Origin: Brachybacterium nesterenkovii
GTDB lineage: Bacteria > Actinomycetota > Actinomycetes > Actinomycetales > Dermabacteraceae
Direction of reading: 5' to 3'
Assembly: GCF_900163655.1 (NCBI RefSeq)
Contig: NZ_FWFG01000101.1
Span: 1 to 64,000 of the forward strand
DNA length: 64,000 nucleotides
Shown here: positions 1 to 7,856 of the stretch, one piece after another
Layout of the letters: the number at the start of each line of letters is the position of its first letter
How positions within the stretch are numbered: position 1 is the first letter of the stretch
Notes under the pieces: model-generated
Databases searched by the model: none
What the model saw: only the letters and a program-made list of their open reading frames with translations
Told to the model about the DNA's origin: nothing
Program-made: the position numbers and the translations under genes

Positions 1-60
1 AGCTGAGCTGAGCTGAGCTGAGCTGAGCTGAGCTGAGCTGAGCTGAGCTGAGCTGAGCTG
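1..60. repeat. AGCTG pentanucleotide tandem array
   Basis: Twelve exact head-to-tail copies of AGCTG fill these bases and begin at the window edge, so the array may be longer. After base 60 the sequence decays into related words (GGTTGAGCAGG, GGCTGGGCTGAG) up to about 105. The unit is not a multiple of three, so copy-number change would shift any reading frame across it, but no convincing gene crosses it. Confidence 0.95.
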
Positions 61-246
61 GGTTGAGCAGGACTGGGCAGGACTCGGCTGGGCTGAGCGG
101 CGGCATCGGAAGCCGGTCTGGAAGCTGCGCTGAGCGTCGGCTGCTCGTTGCCGCGGTGCGGAGGCCAAGGGCTGCCGAGGGCGGACCGGGGCGAGCCGAA
201 GGGGCCTTGGGACCGAGTCGAAGGGGCGGTTTCGGCATGGCGTCCG

Positions 247-316
247 CAGATGTGGGCGTCATAGAGCCGGTCACCCGCACATATGCAGGTGACCGGCTCT
301 CCTGCGCCCATATCTG
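247..316. repeat. long intergenic inverted repeat IR1
   Basis: The inner arms 263-275 and 288-300 are perfectly complementary (AGAGCCGGTCACC). The outer arms 247-258 and 305-316 match at 11 of 12 positions (CAGATGTGGGCG against CAGATATGGGCG), separated from the inner stem by 4-nt bulges. The 12-nt loop contains CATATGC. There is no T-run after it, so it is not a classic terminator. It is one of six such elements in the window (others near 9900, 18758, 28826, 30252 and 49942). Confidence 0.85.
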
Positions 317-439
317 TCGCGGCCGCCGCGGCAGACGGCCCCGGGTGTGCGTCCGGGGCGACCTTGTGGGTCTCGTCGGCGATGTCCCCGCCCCGGACGC
401 GCATCTGGGACGACTCCTCGCGGCGGCCGCGCCCGTCGC

Positions 440-445
440 TATCGT
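440..445 (+). promoter_or_regulatory. -10 element, leaderless start of GNAT gene
   Basis: TATCGT ends 6 bp before the ATG at 452. This is the spacing of a -10 hexamer to the first transcribed base, so translation probably starts at the 5' end of the mRNA. Confidence 0.5.
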
Positions 446-451
446 GAGGCG

Positions 452-1030
452 ATGATCCGCCTCATCGCCCTCGATCCCTCCCGCCGCGCCGACTGGGCCG
501 AGCTCATCGCCGCGTTCGACGGCGGTGCCGTGGACGGCTCCGGCTTCGACGCGGGCGAGGAGATCGATACCTCGGAGGCGGGGTTCGGCGCATACCTCGA
601 GCATCGTCTGGGCGAGGCGGACACGGCGCGCGAACCCGCTCCCGGACGGGTGCACTGCACCGATCGCTGGATCGAGCAGGACGGTCGCCTCGTCGGCTTC
701 CTCGCGATCCGTCACGCCCTGAACCGCTTCCTGTTCGACGTCGGCGGGCACATCGGCTACAGCGTGCGGCCCGACGCCCGCCTGCGCGGGGTCGCGACCG
801 CGGCCCTCGCCGCCGGCGTCGAGGAGGCCCGCGCCCTCGGGATCGACCCCGTGCTCGTCACCTGCCGCGAGGACAACGAGGGATCGCGCCGCACGATCGA
901 GGCCAACGGCGGGCGGCTCGACGGTGGCGGAGCAGACGGGCGGCTCGACGGCGGGGGAGAAAGCGGGAGTGACGGGATGCGCCGATACTGGATCGGCGCC
1001 GCGGCCCGCCCGACCCGGCCCGCGGCCTGA
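452..1030 (+). CDS. GNAT family N-acetyltransferase
   Basis: This 192-residue protein is probably an acyl-CoA-dependent N-acetyltransferase of unknown substrate. The GNAT core is visible as a GYSVRPDARLRGVATAAL stretch (motif A, acyl-CoA pyrophosphate loop, around residues 100-118) followed by EARALGIDPVLVTCREDNEGSRRTIEANGG (motif B). After the core comes a short repeated segment, RLDGGGADG then RLDGGGESG, before the usual RYWIG ending; this Gly-rich insert is unusual. I start at ATG 452 rather than the open frame from 347 because the family match begins there and a -10 box sits 6 bp upstream. It is followed by pheA on the same strand with only about 20 bp between. Confidence 0.8.
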   Translation: MIRLIALDPSRRADWAELIAAFDGGAVDGSGFDAGEEIDTSEAGFGAYLEHRLGEADTAREPAPGRVHCTDRWIEQDGRLVGFLAIRHALNRFLFDVGGHIGYSVRPDARLRGVATAALAAGVEEARALGIDPVLVTCREDNEGSRRTIEANGGRLDGGGADGRLDGGGESGSDGMRRYWIGAAARPTRPAA

Positions 1031-1036
1031 CGGGAC

Positions 1037-1042
1037 TAGCCT
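1037..1042 (+). promoter_or_regulatory. -10 element, leaderless start of pheA
   Basis: TAGCCT lies 7 bp before ATG 1050, which favours that codon over the ATG at 1044, because 1044 would lie too close to the -10 box to be transcribed. Confidence 0.45.
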
Positions 1043-1049
1043 CATGCTC

Positions 1050-2027
1050 ATGCGCTACGGATTCCTGGGCCCCGAGACCACATTCACCCATCAGGCGCTG
1101 CTCCAGGCCCTCGCGCAGACGCCGCGCACCCGCACCGCGGAGGATGCGCCCGAGCTGCGGCCGTTCCCGAGCGTCGCCGCCGCGACCACCGCCCTGGTCG
1201 AGGGCGAGATCGACGCGATCATGGCGCCCATCGAGAACTCGGTCGAGGGCGGGGTCTCCGGCACCCTCGACGTGCTCGCGGCGACCAAGCGCATCACGAT
1301 CGTGGCCGAGCAGGTCGTGCCGATCACCTTCGTGCTCGCGGCCCGGCCGGGGACGGCGCTCGCCGACGTCCGCGCCGTCGCCTCCCATCCGCATGCGCAG
1401 GCCCAGGTGCAGGGGTGGATCCGCGCGCACCTGCCGAACGCCGCCGTCGAGCCGGCCTCGTCCACGGCCGCCGCCGCGCAGTCCCTCGCAGAGGCCTCCG
1501 AGGAGGAGGCGCACGGCCGCGCCGCGGTCTGCTCGCCCCTGGCCGCCGAGCACTTCGGGCTGGACATCCTGGCCCGCGGGATCGAGGACAACCGCGGTGC
1601 GCAGACCCGTTTCGTGCTCGTCACGCGCAACCACCGCATCCCCCCGCGCACCGGGGCCGACAAGACGACGCTGGTCGTGCACCTGGCGCATAACCGGGCG
1701 GGCGCCCTGCTGGAGATGCTCGAGCTGTTCAACGCCAACGGCGTGAACCTCTCGCGCATCGAGTCGCGGCCCATCGGCGACGCCCTGGGCCGCTATTCCT
1801 TCTCCCTCGACGTCGAGGGGCATCTCGAGGATCGGCGCGTGGCGGCGGCGCTGCGCTCGCTGCATCGGGTGTGCCCCGTCGTCCACTACCTCGGCTCCTA
1901 TCCGCGGGCCGACGGCGTGCGCTCCACCGTGGCCGAGGCGACCGACGATGCCGCCTACGACGACGCCCGGGCCTGGGTGGACGCGCTGTCGGAGATGATC
2001 ACGCCGGGGGAGTCCGCGGGGGAGTGA
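1050..2027 (+). CDS. pheA: prephenate dehydratase
   Basis: The enzyme converts prephenate to phenylpyruvate, the committed step of phenylalanine synthesis, in the cytosol. The 325-residue length fits the monofunctional actinobacterial enzyme. The catalytic PDT domain starts at residue 1 (YGFLGPETTF) and includes PIENSVEGGV and the TRF motif near residue 186 (QTRFVLV). An ACT regulatory domain occupies about residues 204-281, with the ESRP motif that in characterised relatives helps bind phenylalanine for feedback inhibition. An in-frame ATG at 1044 is an alternative start. The gene appears to have its own leaderless promoter despite closely following the acetyltransferase gene. Confidence 0.95.
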   Translation: MRYGFLGPETTFTHQALLQALAQTPRTRTAEDAPELRPFPSVAAATTALVEGEIDAIMAPIENSVEGGVSGTLDVLAATKRITIVAEQVVPITFVLAARPGTALADVRAVASHPHAQAQVQGWIRAHLPNAAVEPASSTAAAAQSLAEASEEEAHGRAAVCSPLAAEHFGLDILARGIEDNRGAQTRFVLVTRNHRIPPRTGADKTTLVVHLAHNRAGALLEMLELFNANGVNLSRIESRPIGDALGRYSFSLDVEGHLEDRRVAAALRSLHRVCPVVHYLGSYPRADGVRSTVAEATDDAAYDDARAWVDALSEMITPGESAGE

Positions 2028-2368
2028 CGGCGGGCGGGGCGTGACGACCCGCGGGGTGCGACCGGGGATGCTCGACCGAGTGCGAGGGCTGTCCGTGTGC
2101 CCGTGTCCCTGTGCGTCTGTGCGTCCGGCGCGCTGGCGTTCCACTGGCGGAAGGTGAGCGCGCCGAACGCGGGGTCGAGCCCGTCTCACTGTCACCGGGC
2201 CCGTCTCGCCGTCCTGGGCCCGGGCCTGTCCGCGTTCACTCGGAACATGGGGCCCCTCGCGGCGAAGCCGTGCGTTCCAGCCCAGCATTGGTACCCCCGG
2301 GGGTATGCTTGCCTCGACCTGTTGATCGATCGGCGCGGCCCCGGGGCCCGTCGGAGGAGGAGGCCGAC
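2028..2368. other. intergenic region carrying a CsoR-type operator
   Basis: No gene is seen in these 341 bp. They contain a run of GTGTGCCCGTGTCCCTGTGC-like simple sequence (about 2093-2122) and the operator and promoter at 2292-2309. Confidence 0.6.
2292..2309 (+). promoter_or_regulatory. CsoR-type operator overlapping a -10 box
   Basis: TACCCCCGGGGGTA (2292-2305) is a perfect 14-bp palindrome of the GC-rich form bound by CsoR-family repressors. Its last bases overlap the -10-like TATGCT (2304-2309). The next genes are a small Cys protein and a CsoR-family regulator, so autoregulation is the natural reading. Confidence 0.7.
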
Positions 2369-2557
2369 ATGTGTCGTCCCGTCACCTGCAAGACCTGCGG
2401 CAAGACCACCTGGGCCGGTTGCGGCAACCACATCGATGCGGTGCGCAAGAGCGTGCCGGCCTCGCAGTGGTGCGACGGCAAGCACGCCGACGGCGCCGGT
2501 GCGAGCGCGGGCAGCGCCCCCAAGCAGGGCTTCCTCCAGCGCATCCTGGGACGCTGA
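2369..2557 (+). CDS. small cysteine-rich protein beside a CsoR-type regulator
   Basis: This encodes 62 residues, beginning MCRPVTCKTCGKTTWAGCG and containing Cys at 2, 7, 10 and 18 plus SQWCDG further on. I recognise the N-terminal pattern as a conserved short family of unknown function. The CxxC and following Cys/His residues suggest metal or thiol binding, but this is inference. The C-terminal third (AGASAGSAPKQGFLQRILGR) looks like a flexible tail with a basic end. It is preceded by a purine-rich GGAGGAGGAGG ribosome site. It sits directly behind the CsoR-type operator and 2 bp before the regulator gene, so the two are almost certainly cotranscribed. Confidence 0.75.
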   Translation: MCRPVTCKTCGKTTWAGCGNHIDAVRKSVPASQWCDGKHADGAGASAGSAPKQGFLQRILGR

Positions 2558-2559
2558 GC

Positions 2560-2826
2560 GTGCAGCTCGAGGCCGATGAGCTCGCCGGAGCCGTGGCCCG
2601 CCTCAAGCGGGCCCAGGGCCAGATCGGCGGGATCCTGCGGATGATCGAGGAGGGGCGCGACTGCGCCGACGTGGTCACCCAGCTCGCGGCCGTCTCGAGC
2701 GCGATCGACCGCGCCGGCTTCGCGATCATCGCCACCGGGCTGCAGCACTGCCTGGCCGAGGCGGACGCCGACGAGCGCGAGCGCACCCTGGCGCAGATGG
2801 AGAAGCTCTTCCTCTCCCTCGCCTGA
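2560..2826 (+). CDS. CsoR/FrmR/CstR-family metal- or persulfide-sensing repressor
   Basis: This 88-residue all-helical repressor has the family signature RLKRAQGQIGGILRMIEEGRDCADVVTQL. Copper CsoR binds Cu(I) through Cys-His-Cys. Here the first Cys (GRDCADV) and the last Cys (LQHC) are kept, but the position of the His four residues before the last Cys is Gly (ATGLQHC against the usual EHLRHC). A missing His with two Cys resembles persulfide sensors of the CstR type more than copper sensors, so the ligand is uncertain. The start is GTG 2560, 2 bp after the preceding stop codon. The palindrome at 2292-2305 is its likely operator. Confidence 0.85.
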   Translation: MQLEADELAGAVARLKRAQGQIGGILRMIEEGRDCADVVTQLAAVSSAIDRAGFAIIATGLQHCLAEADADERERTLAQMEKLFLSLA

Positions 2827-2976
2827 GCGGCGGCCCCCTGCCGGCTCGGGCACCGCGAGCCCAGTGCGATGCCGTGCCGGGCTGGACGCGGTTGGAGCGC
2901 ACGCGGTCCCCCATGCGCGGTCCCCCATGCGAGGCGTCTCAGGTGCGCTCTTGGTCCTGCGGGTGCTCACGCGGTG

Positions 2977-4176
2977 TCAGGCGTCCTGCGGCACCCGCAG
3001 GCGCAGCGAGGCGGGCTCGACCCACGCCGTGATGTGCGTGGCCTCGCGGTCCGGGTCCCCGTCGTACTGCACGGGCAGGGGCTTGCCCGAGACGATCTCC
3101 ACGCGCGAGACGAGGAAGCGCTCGACCGTGGTGGTGCGCGGCGTCTGCACCCTCATGCGCGGCGTCACGAGCTGGGCGATGATCTGTCCCAGCCCGGCCG
3201 CGCCGCGCCAGCCGAGCGCGAGGACCTCGAGGCGCCCGTTGTCGATCTCCGCGTCGGGCATGAGCACGATCCCGCCGGGCAGCTTGCCCACATTGCCGAT
3301 CAGCACGGTGCGCGCGAGCATCGTGCGGCGCGTCCCTCCCGGCAGGGTGATGTGGACGTCCTGCGAGCGCCCCGCCACGTACTTCGCGCCCGCGACCACG
3401 TACGCCATCCAGCCGATGCGGCGCTTCATCGTCGGACTGGTGGCGCCCATGATCTCCGCGTCCGCCCCGAATCCCGCCATCACCAGGAAGATCTCCGGGC
3501 GGGCGATCTCGAGCTCCTGCGGCGTGCGGCCCGAGCGCATCCAGCCGACGTCCGCCATGCGGTCGCGGCCGTGGAGGGCCACCTTGAGCGCCCCGGCGAC
3601 ATCCTCGAGGGGGACGTCGAGGTTGCGGGCCAGCAGGTTGCCGGTGCCCACGGGCAGTACGGCCATGGTTGTGTCCGTGCCCGCGAGGGCCGCGGCCACC
3701 GTGCGCACCGTCCCGTCGCCGCCGGCGGCGATCACGAGGTCGGCGCCGTCGCGGACCGCCTGCAGCGCCTGCCCGTAGCCGGGATCCTCGCGCGTGGTCT
3801 CGTAGAAGCGCGCCTGGCTGCCCTCGAAGCGCTCGATGCTCTGGTGCAGGTACTCGCGGTAGCGCTCGGGATCGGCGTGCTTGGAGGGGTTCAGGACGAC
3901 GGCGATGTGGGGGAGGTGCGCGCCCTCGGCGGCCGCATCGGACTCCGTCGGCTCATCGTCGTCGGCGCCCGCCGCGCCCGCCGCGTTCGTCGCACGGGCG
4001 GGGGCTGCGTCCGGCGTCGCGGTCGATGCGGCGCGGGCGCCCGCCCGGGTGCGTCGGTCGATGTCGCGCAGCGTGGCCCGGTCTGTGCCCTGGCGGTGCA
4101 GGACGGCGCCGAGCATCACGAGCGCGATGAGGGTCAGCGCGCACGAGACGAGCGGGAGGATCAGGGCCGCATCCAT
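2977..4176 (-). CDS. membrane-anchored diacylglycerol kinase family protein
   Basis: A lipid kinase of the DAGK_cat family (diacylglycerol, sphingosine or related lipid plus ATP to phospholipid), 399 residues. One N-terminal membrane helix (residues 5-26) is followed by an Ala/Asp-rich linker to about residue 85. The catalytic domain starts at HIAVVLNPSK, with the nucleotide-loop motif AAGGDGTVRTVAAAL (GGDGT about 148-152) and VLPVGTGNLLARNLDVP. The N-terminal anchor is unusual for soluble DgkB-type enzymes but common in actinobacterial homologues. It is divergent from serS and convergent with the CsoR-type gene. The specific lipid cannot be read from sequence. Confidence 0.88.
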   Translation of the reverse strand: MDAALILPLVSCALTLIALVMLGAVLHRQGTDRATLRDIDRRTRAGARAASTATPDAAPARATNAAGAAGADDDEPTESDAAAEGAHLPHIAVVLNPSKHADPERYREYLHQSIERFEGSQARFYETTREDPGYGQALQAVRDGADLVIAAGGDGTVRTVAAALAGTDTTMAVLPVGTGNLLARNLDVPLEDVAGALKVALHGRDRMADVGWMRSGRTPQELEIARPEIFLVMAGFGADAEIMGATSPTMKRRIGWMAYVVAGAKYVAGRSQDVHITLPGGTRRTMLARTVLIGNVGKLPGGIVLMPDAEIDNGRLEVLALGWRGAAGLGQIIAQLVTPRMRVQTPRTTTVERFLVSRVEIVSGKPLPVQYDGDPDREATHITAWVEPASLRLRVPQDA

Positions 4177-4182
4177 GCCGAC

Positions 4183-4188
4183 AGGATA
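4183..4188 (-). promoter_or_regulatory. -10 element, leaderless start of the lipid kinase gene
   Basis: On the minus strand TATCCT lies 6 bp before the ATG at 4176. Confidence 0.5.
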
Positions 4189-4368
4189 GTTCCCCGCTCC
4201 GACGGACGGACGGGGTGCGCGTCGACCGGACGGTTCGCGGGCCGAGAGCAGAGTCCCGGGCATGGTCGCCGACGGGACGATGTCCGCTGGCGCTTCGCTG
4301 GCGTTGCGCCGATGACTGCCTGGAACCGGTGCCCCCGTGCCGACGCCTCGTCCGTCGGAGGCGCCCGG

Positions 4369-4374
4369 TACCCT
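4369..4374 (+). promoter_or_regulatory. -10 element, leaderless start of serS
   Basis: TACCCT lies 7 bp before the serS ATG at 4382, with no Shine-Dalgarno sequence between. Confidence 0.55.
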
Positions 4375-4381
4375 GGGGCGC

Positions 4382-5647
4382 ATGATCGATCTGCGGCTCC
4401 TGCGCGAGAATCCCGATGTCGTCCGCGACTCCTTGACGGCGCGCCGTCGCGACCCCTCCGCGGTGGACGCCGTGCTCGAGGCCGACGCCCGCTGGCGCGA
4501 GGCCACCACCGCCTTCGAGTCCGCGCGCGCCGAGCAGAAGTCCTTCGGCAAGAAGGTCGCCGCCGCCCAGGGCGAGGAGAAGCAGGCGCTGCTGGCGCAG
4601 GTCAAGCAGCTGTCCCAGGACGTCAAGCGCCTCGAGGCGCAGACGGCGGAGGACGCCGCCGCCCGCGATGCCGCCCTGCGCGCCATCCCCAACATCGCCG
4701 AGGGCGCCCCCGCCGGTCTCGAGGAGGACTTCGAGACCCGCGAGACCGTCGGCGAGACCCCGGCGTTCGAGTTCGAGGTCAAGGACCACCTCGAGGTCGC
4801 CGAGGGACTGCGCGCGATCGACATGCAGCGCGGAGCGAAGGTGTCCGGTGCCCGCTTCTACTTCCTGCGCGGCGTGGGCGCCGAGCTCGAGCTCGCGCTG
4901 ACCAACGCGGCGATCGCCAAGGCCACCGCCAACGGCTTCACCCTCATGATCACGCCCACGCTCGTGCTGCCCGAGACCATGGACGGCACCGGCTTCCTCG
5001 GCGAGCACGCCGATGAGGTGTACCACCTCGACAAGGGCGACGACCTCTACCTCGTCGGCACCAGCGAGGTGGCCCTGGCCGGCTATCACCGCGACGAGGT
5101 GATCGACGTGTCCGAGGGGCCCGTGCGCTACGTCGGCTACTCCAGCTGCTACCGCCGCGAGGCCGGCAGCTACGGCAAGGACACCCGCGGGATCATCCGC
5201 GTCCACCAGTTCAACAAGGTGGAGATGTTCAGCTACTGCAGCGTCGAGGAGTCCTACGCGGAGCACGAGCGCCTGCTCGGCTACGAGAAGGAGATGATGG
5301 CGCTCATCGACGTTCCCTACCGGATCATCGACACCGCCGCCGGGGATCTCGGCACGAGCGCCGCCCGCAAGTTCGACTGCGAGGCGTGGATGCCCAGCCA
5401 GGACACGTACCGCGAGCTGACCTCGACCTCGAACTGCACGCAGTTCCAGGCGCGACGCCTGAACATCCGCGAGCGCACCGCCGAGGGCCTGCGTCCCGTC
5501 GCCACGCTCAACGGCACGCTCGCGACCACGCGCTTCATCGCGGCGATCCTCGAGAACCACCAGCTCCCCGACGGCTCCGTCGTCGTGCCCGAGGGCCTGC
5601 GCCCGTTCCTGGGCGGACGCGAGGTCTTCGAGCCCGTCGACCGATGA
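4382..5647 (+). CDS. serS: seryl-tRNA synthetase
   Basis: A class II aminoacyl-tRNA synthetase that charges tRNA-Ser; 421 residues, normal for bacteria. The N-terminal helical arm that contacts the long variable loop of tRNA-Ser covers about residues 30-100. The catalytic core shows the motif-2 region ([15 protein letters not shown]) and motif 3 ([18 protein letters not shown], about residues 378-395), plus the serine-pocket sequence [11 protein letters not shown]. Two tRNA-Ser genes also lie in this window (8983 and 25384). The stop codon overlaps the ATG of the downstream HAD gene (ATGA), so the two are translationally coupled. Confidence 0.97.
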   Translation: MIDLRLLRENPDVVRDSLTARRRDPSAVDAVLEADARWREATTAFESARAEQKSFGKKVAAAQGEEKQALLAQVKQLSQDVKRLEAQTAEDAAARDAALRAIPNIAEGAPAGLEEDFETRETVGETPAFEFEVKDHLEVAEGLRAIDMQRGAKVSGARFYFLRGVGAELELALTNAAIAKATANGFTLMITPTLVLPETMDGTGFLGEHADEVYHLDKGDDLYLVGTSEVALAGYHRDEVIDVSEGPVRYVGYSSCYRREAGSYGKDTRGIIRVHQFNKVEMFSYCSVEESYAEHERLLGYEKEMMALIDVPYRIIDTAAGDLGTSAARKFDCEAWMPSQDTYRELTSTSNCTQFQARRLNIRERTAEGLRPVATLNGTLATTRFIAAILENHQLPDGSVVVPEGLRPFLGGREVFEPVDR

Positions 5648-6786
5648 GCCCGGACGAGGGCGCTGAGGGCACCGGCGAGCACCGCGCGGACGAGGGCGCC
5701 GAGGTCACGTCGACGCATGGTGCGCCCGAGGGCGCTGGGAGCAATCCGACGGACGACGCGGGCGAGCGCGCTGACGACACGTCGACGCAGGGGGCGGGCA
5801 AGGGTGCCCCAGCGCCCGACGACAAGCGCGTCGGCCGCCTGCGCCGCTCCCTCGCACGCCTGCGTCGGGCATCGTTCACGCGGGCGTCACGCGGACAGGG
5901 CACCGTGGGCGCCATGACCGCAGCCACCGCCACCTCGACCGACCTCGATCCCGCTCTCCGCGACCGCATCCGCGCCGCCGTGGGGGACAGGGGGGAGCGC
6001 GAGGTCCTCATCGGCCTCGACGTCGACGGCACCCTCGTGGACCACCACGGGATGATGACCGAGCGCATGCACCGCACGCTGCAGCGCGCCGCCGAGAAGC
6101 ACCACGTCGTCATCGCGACGGGCCGCTCCATCGGGGCCACCCTGCCGATCGTCCGCGCCGCGGGCGTGACGCGCGGCTTCGCCGTCTGCTCCAACGGCGG
6201 CGTGACGCTGCAGATCGACGCCGAGGCCCGCGACGGCTTCCGCGTGGTCGACGTGCAGTCATTCCAGCCCGGCGCCGCGCTCGCCGCGCTGCGCGAGGTC
6301 GCACCCCGGGCCGGATTCGCCCTCGAGGCCCCCGACGGGTCGTTCTTCTCCACCGGCGAGTTCCAGGACAACAGCTTCGGCGTGCGCGCGACGCCCACCC
6401 CGTTCGACGAGCTCACGCAGATGGAGGCGGTGCGCGTCGTCGTCCACGACCCGGCGCTGTCCGCCGAGGAGTTCAGCGAGATCGTCCGCTCCGCCGGCGT
6501 CCACGGCGTCGAGTACGCCATCGGCACCACCGCCTGGCTCGACATGGCCGCGCCCGGCGTCTCCAAGGCGACCGCGCTCGAGGCCATCCGCGAGCGCCTG
6601 GACATCCCCGAGGGCGACACCGTGACCGTGGGCGACGGCTTCAACGACGTCGAGATGCTCCGCTGGGCAGGCGTCGGCTTCGCGATGGGACAGGCCCTGG
6701 ACGGCGTGGCCGAGGCCGCGGACCTGCGCACCGGCACCGTCTGGGAGGATGGCACCGCCGAGGTGCTCGAGGCTCTCGGCGCCTGA
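5644..6786 (+). CDS. Cof-type HAD family hydrolase
   Basis: A haloacid-dehalogenase-superfamily phosphatase of the Cof (type IIB cap) group; substrates are likely small sugar or cofactor phosphates but cannot be specified. Motif I is [12 protein letters not shown], motif II is IATGRS, and motif IV is [17 protein letters not shown]. The catalytic part begins only near residue 110; before it lies a charged, low-complexity leader (repeats of GAEGT, GAGKG and DDTSTQ type). The start at 5644 overlaps the serS stop by 4 bp. ATG 5914 (MTAATATS) would give a more normal length and is a real alternative. Confidence 0.88.
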   Translation: MSPDEGAEGTGEHRADEGAEVTSTHGAPEGAGSNPTDDAGERADDTSTQGAGKGAPAPDDKRVGRLRRSLARLRRASFTRASRGQGTVGAMTAATATSTDLDPALRDRIRAAVGDRGEREVLIGLDVDGTLVDHHGMMTERMHRTLQRAAEKHHVVIATGRSIGATLPIVRAAGVTRGFAVCSNGGVTLQIDAEARDGFRVVDVQSFQPGAALAALREVAPRAGFALEAPDGSFFSTGEFQDNSFGVRATPTPFDELTQMEAVRVVVHDPALSAEEFSEIVRSAGVHGVEYAIGTTAWLDMAAPGVSKATALEAIRERLDIPEGDTVTVGDGFNDVEMLRWAGVGFAMGQALDGVAEAADLRTGTVWEDGTAEVLEALGA

Positions 6787-6850
6787 CCCGCGCCGGTACG
6801 CCGGGTCCGTCACGATCCGGGCAGGGCTCGTCGTCCCGCGTGGTCGCGCC

Positions 6851-7795
6851 TCAGCGCTTCCCGTCCACCGTCAGGACCGCCTTGCCCACGTGACCGCCCG
6901 CGCGCAGGATCGCGTGGGCGTCGGCGGCCTGCTCGAGCGGCAGCACCGCATGGACCGGCACGCGGATGCGTCTGGCCTCGACCAGCGGCCACACCCGCTC
7001 GCGCGTCGCCGCGAGGATCCGCGCCTTGTCCTCGATCCCGCGGGAGCGCAGCGTCGTGCCGATCACGCGGGCGCGACGCGCCATGAGGCGCCCCAGGTCC
7101 AGCTCGCCCACCGGCCCGCCGATCGTGCCGATCACCACCAGGCGCCCGTGCTCGCGGAGCATCCGCACGTTGTCCCCGAGGGCCGGACCGCCGACGACAT
7201 CGAGGATCACGTCGGCCCCGCCCGCCTCGCGGACGGCGGCGACCACGTCCGTGGTGCGACGGTTCCAGGCGAGCTCCGCGCCCAGCTCGCGGGCGGTCGC
7301 GACCGCGTCGTCGGAGCCGACGGTCGCGAGCACGCGGGCGCCGAGCGCCGAGGCGTACTGCAGCGCGAACGCCCCGATCCCGCCCGTGCCCCCGTGGACC
7401 AGCAGCGTCTCGCCCGCGGTCAGGCCGGCCTCGAGCGTCAGGTTCGAGACGACGGTCGCGGCGACCTCGACGAGCCCCGCGGCGGTCACGAGGTCCATGC
7501 CCGCGGGGACGGGCAGCAGGTGGGATTCGTGGACGGCGACGGTGTGGGCGTACCCGCCGCCCGCCAGCAGCGCGACCACGGCCTCGCCGGTGTCGCGGCG
7601 GTGGCCGGACACCTCCAGTCCCGGCAGCTCCGAGGCGCCCGGAGGCGGCGGATAGTGCCCCGCGACCTGCGCGAGGTCCGCGCGGTTGACGCCCGAGGCC
7701 GCTACATCGACCAGCACCTCGCCCGGTCCCGGGACGGGCTCGGGGACGTCGACGGGCATGAGGCGGTGGTCGTCCGTGATGGTCATCGCGCGCAT
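6851..7795 (-). CDS. zinc-independent quinone oxidoreductase (MDR family)
   Basis: An NADPH-dependent medium-chain dehydrogenase/reductase, 314 residues, of the quinone oxidoreductase (QOR/TED2/PIG3-like) type. The N-terminal GroES-like domain has GVNRADLAQVAGHYPPPPG. The Rossmann domain starts at LLVHGGTGGIGAFALQYA and ends GKAVLTVDGKR. The catalytic-zinc Cys residues of alcohol dehydrogenases are absent. The loop after PGLEVSG is shorter than I expect (HRRDTGEAVVALLAGGGYA). ATG 7795 is preferred because TAGCCT lies 7 bp upstream, whereas a longer open frame upstream has no family match. It converges on the HAD gene. Confidence 0.85.
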   Translation of the reverse strand: MRAMTITDDHRLMPVDVPEPVPGPGEVLVDVAASGVNRADLAQVAGHYPPPPGASELPGLEVSGHRRDTGEAVVALLAGGGYAHTVAVHESHLLPVPAGMDLVTAAGLVEVAATVVSNLTLEAGLTAGETLLVHGGTGGIGAFALQYASALGARVLATVGSDDAVATARELGAELAWNRRTTDVVAAVREAGGADVILDVVGGPALGDNVRMLREHGRLVVIGTIGGPVGELDLGRLMARRARVIGTTLRSRGIEDKARILAATRERVWPLVEARRIRVPVHAVLPLEQAADAHAILRAGGHVGKAVLTVDGKR

Positions 7796-7802
7796 GGACG
7801 CC

Positions 7803-7808
7803 AGGCTA
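7803..7808 (-). promoter_or_regulatory. -10 element, leaderless start of the oxidoreductase gene
   Basis: On the minus strand TAGCCT lies 7 bp before ATG 7795. Confidence 0.5.
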
Positions 7809-7856
7809 CGCGGCAGGTGAGCGCGGCCCGACGGGGTGGCTGCTGTGCGCGCGGGG

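Larger units (their letters stand above)
61..451. other. non-coding stretch before the GNAT gene
   Basis: Apart from the decayed pentamers and the inverted repeat at 247-316, I see no gene here. An open frame at 63-455 encodes an Arg/Gly-rich peptide with no family resemblance and is probably spurious. Confidence 0.6.

Noticed and set aside
63-455. 130-codon frame at the left end
   Set aside because: Low-complexity Arg/Gly peptide crossing IR1, no ribosome site, no family resemblance.
858-2288. 476-codon minus-strand frame opposite pheA
   Set aside because: Antisense shadow; pheA motifs are clear on the other strand.
2869-5016. 715-codon plus-strand open frame across the lipid kinase and serS starts
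   Set aside because: Arg/Ala/His-rich translation typical of a shadow frame in GC-rich DNA; both real genes are identified in other frames.
6851-7795. quinone oxidoreductase as another deletion-damaged gene
   Set aside because: The loop after PGLEVSG is short, but both domains and all cofactor motifs are intact, so natural length variation is the simpler reading.
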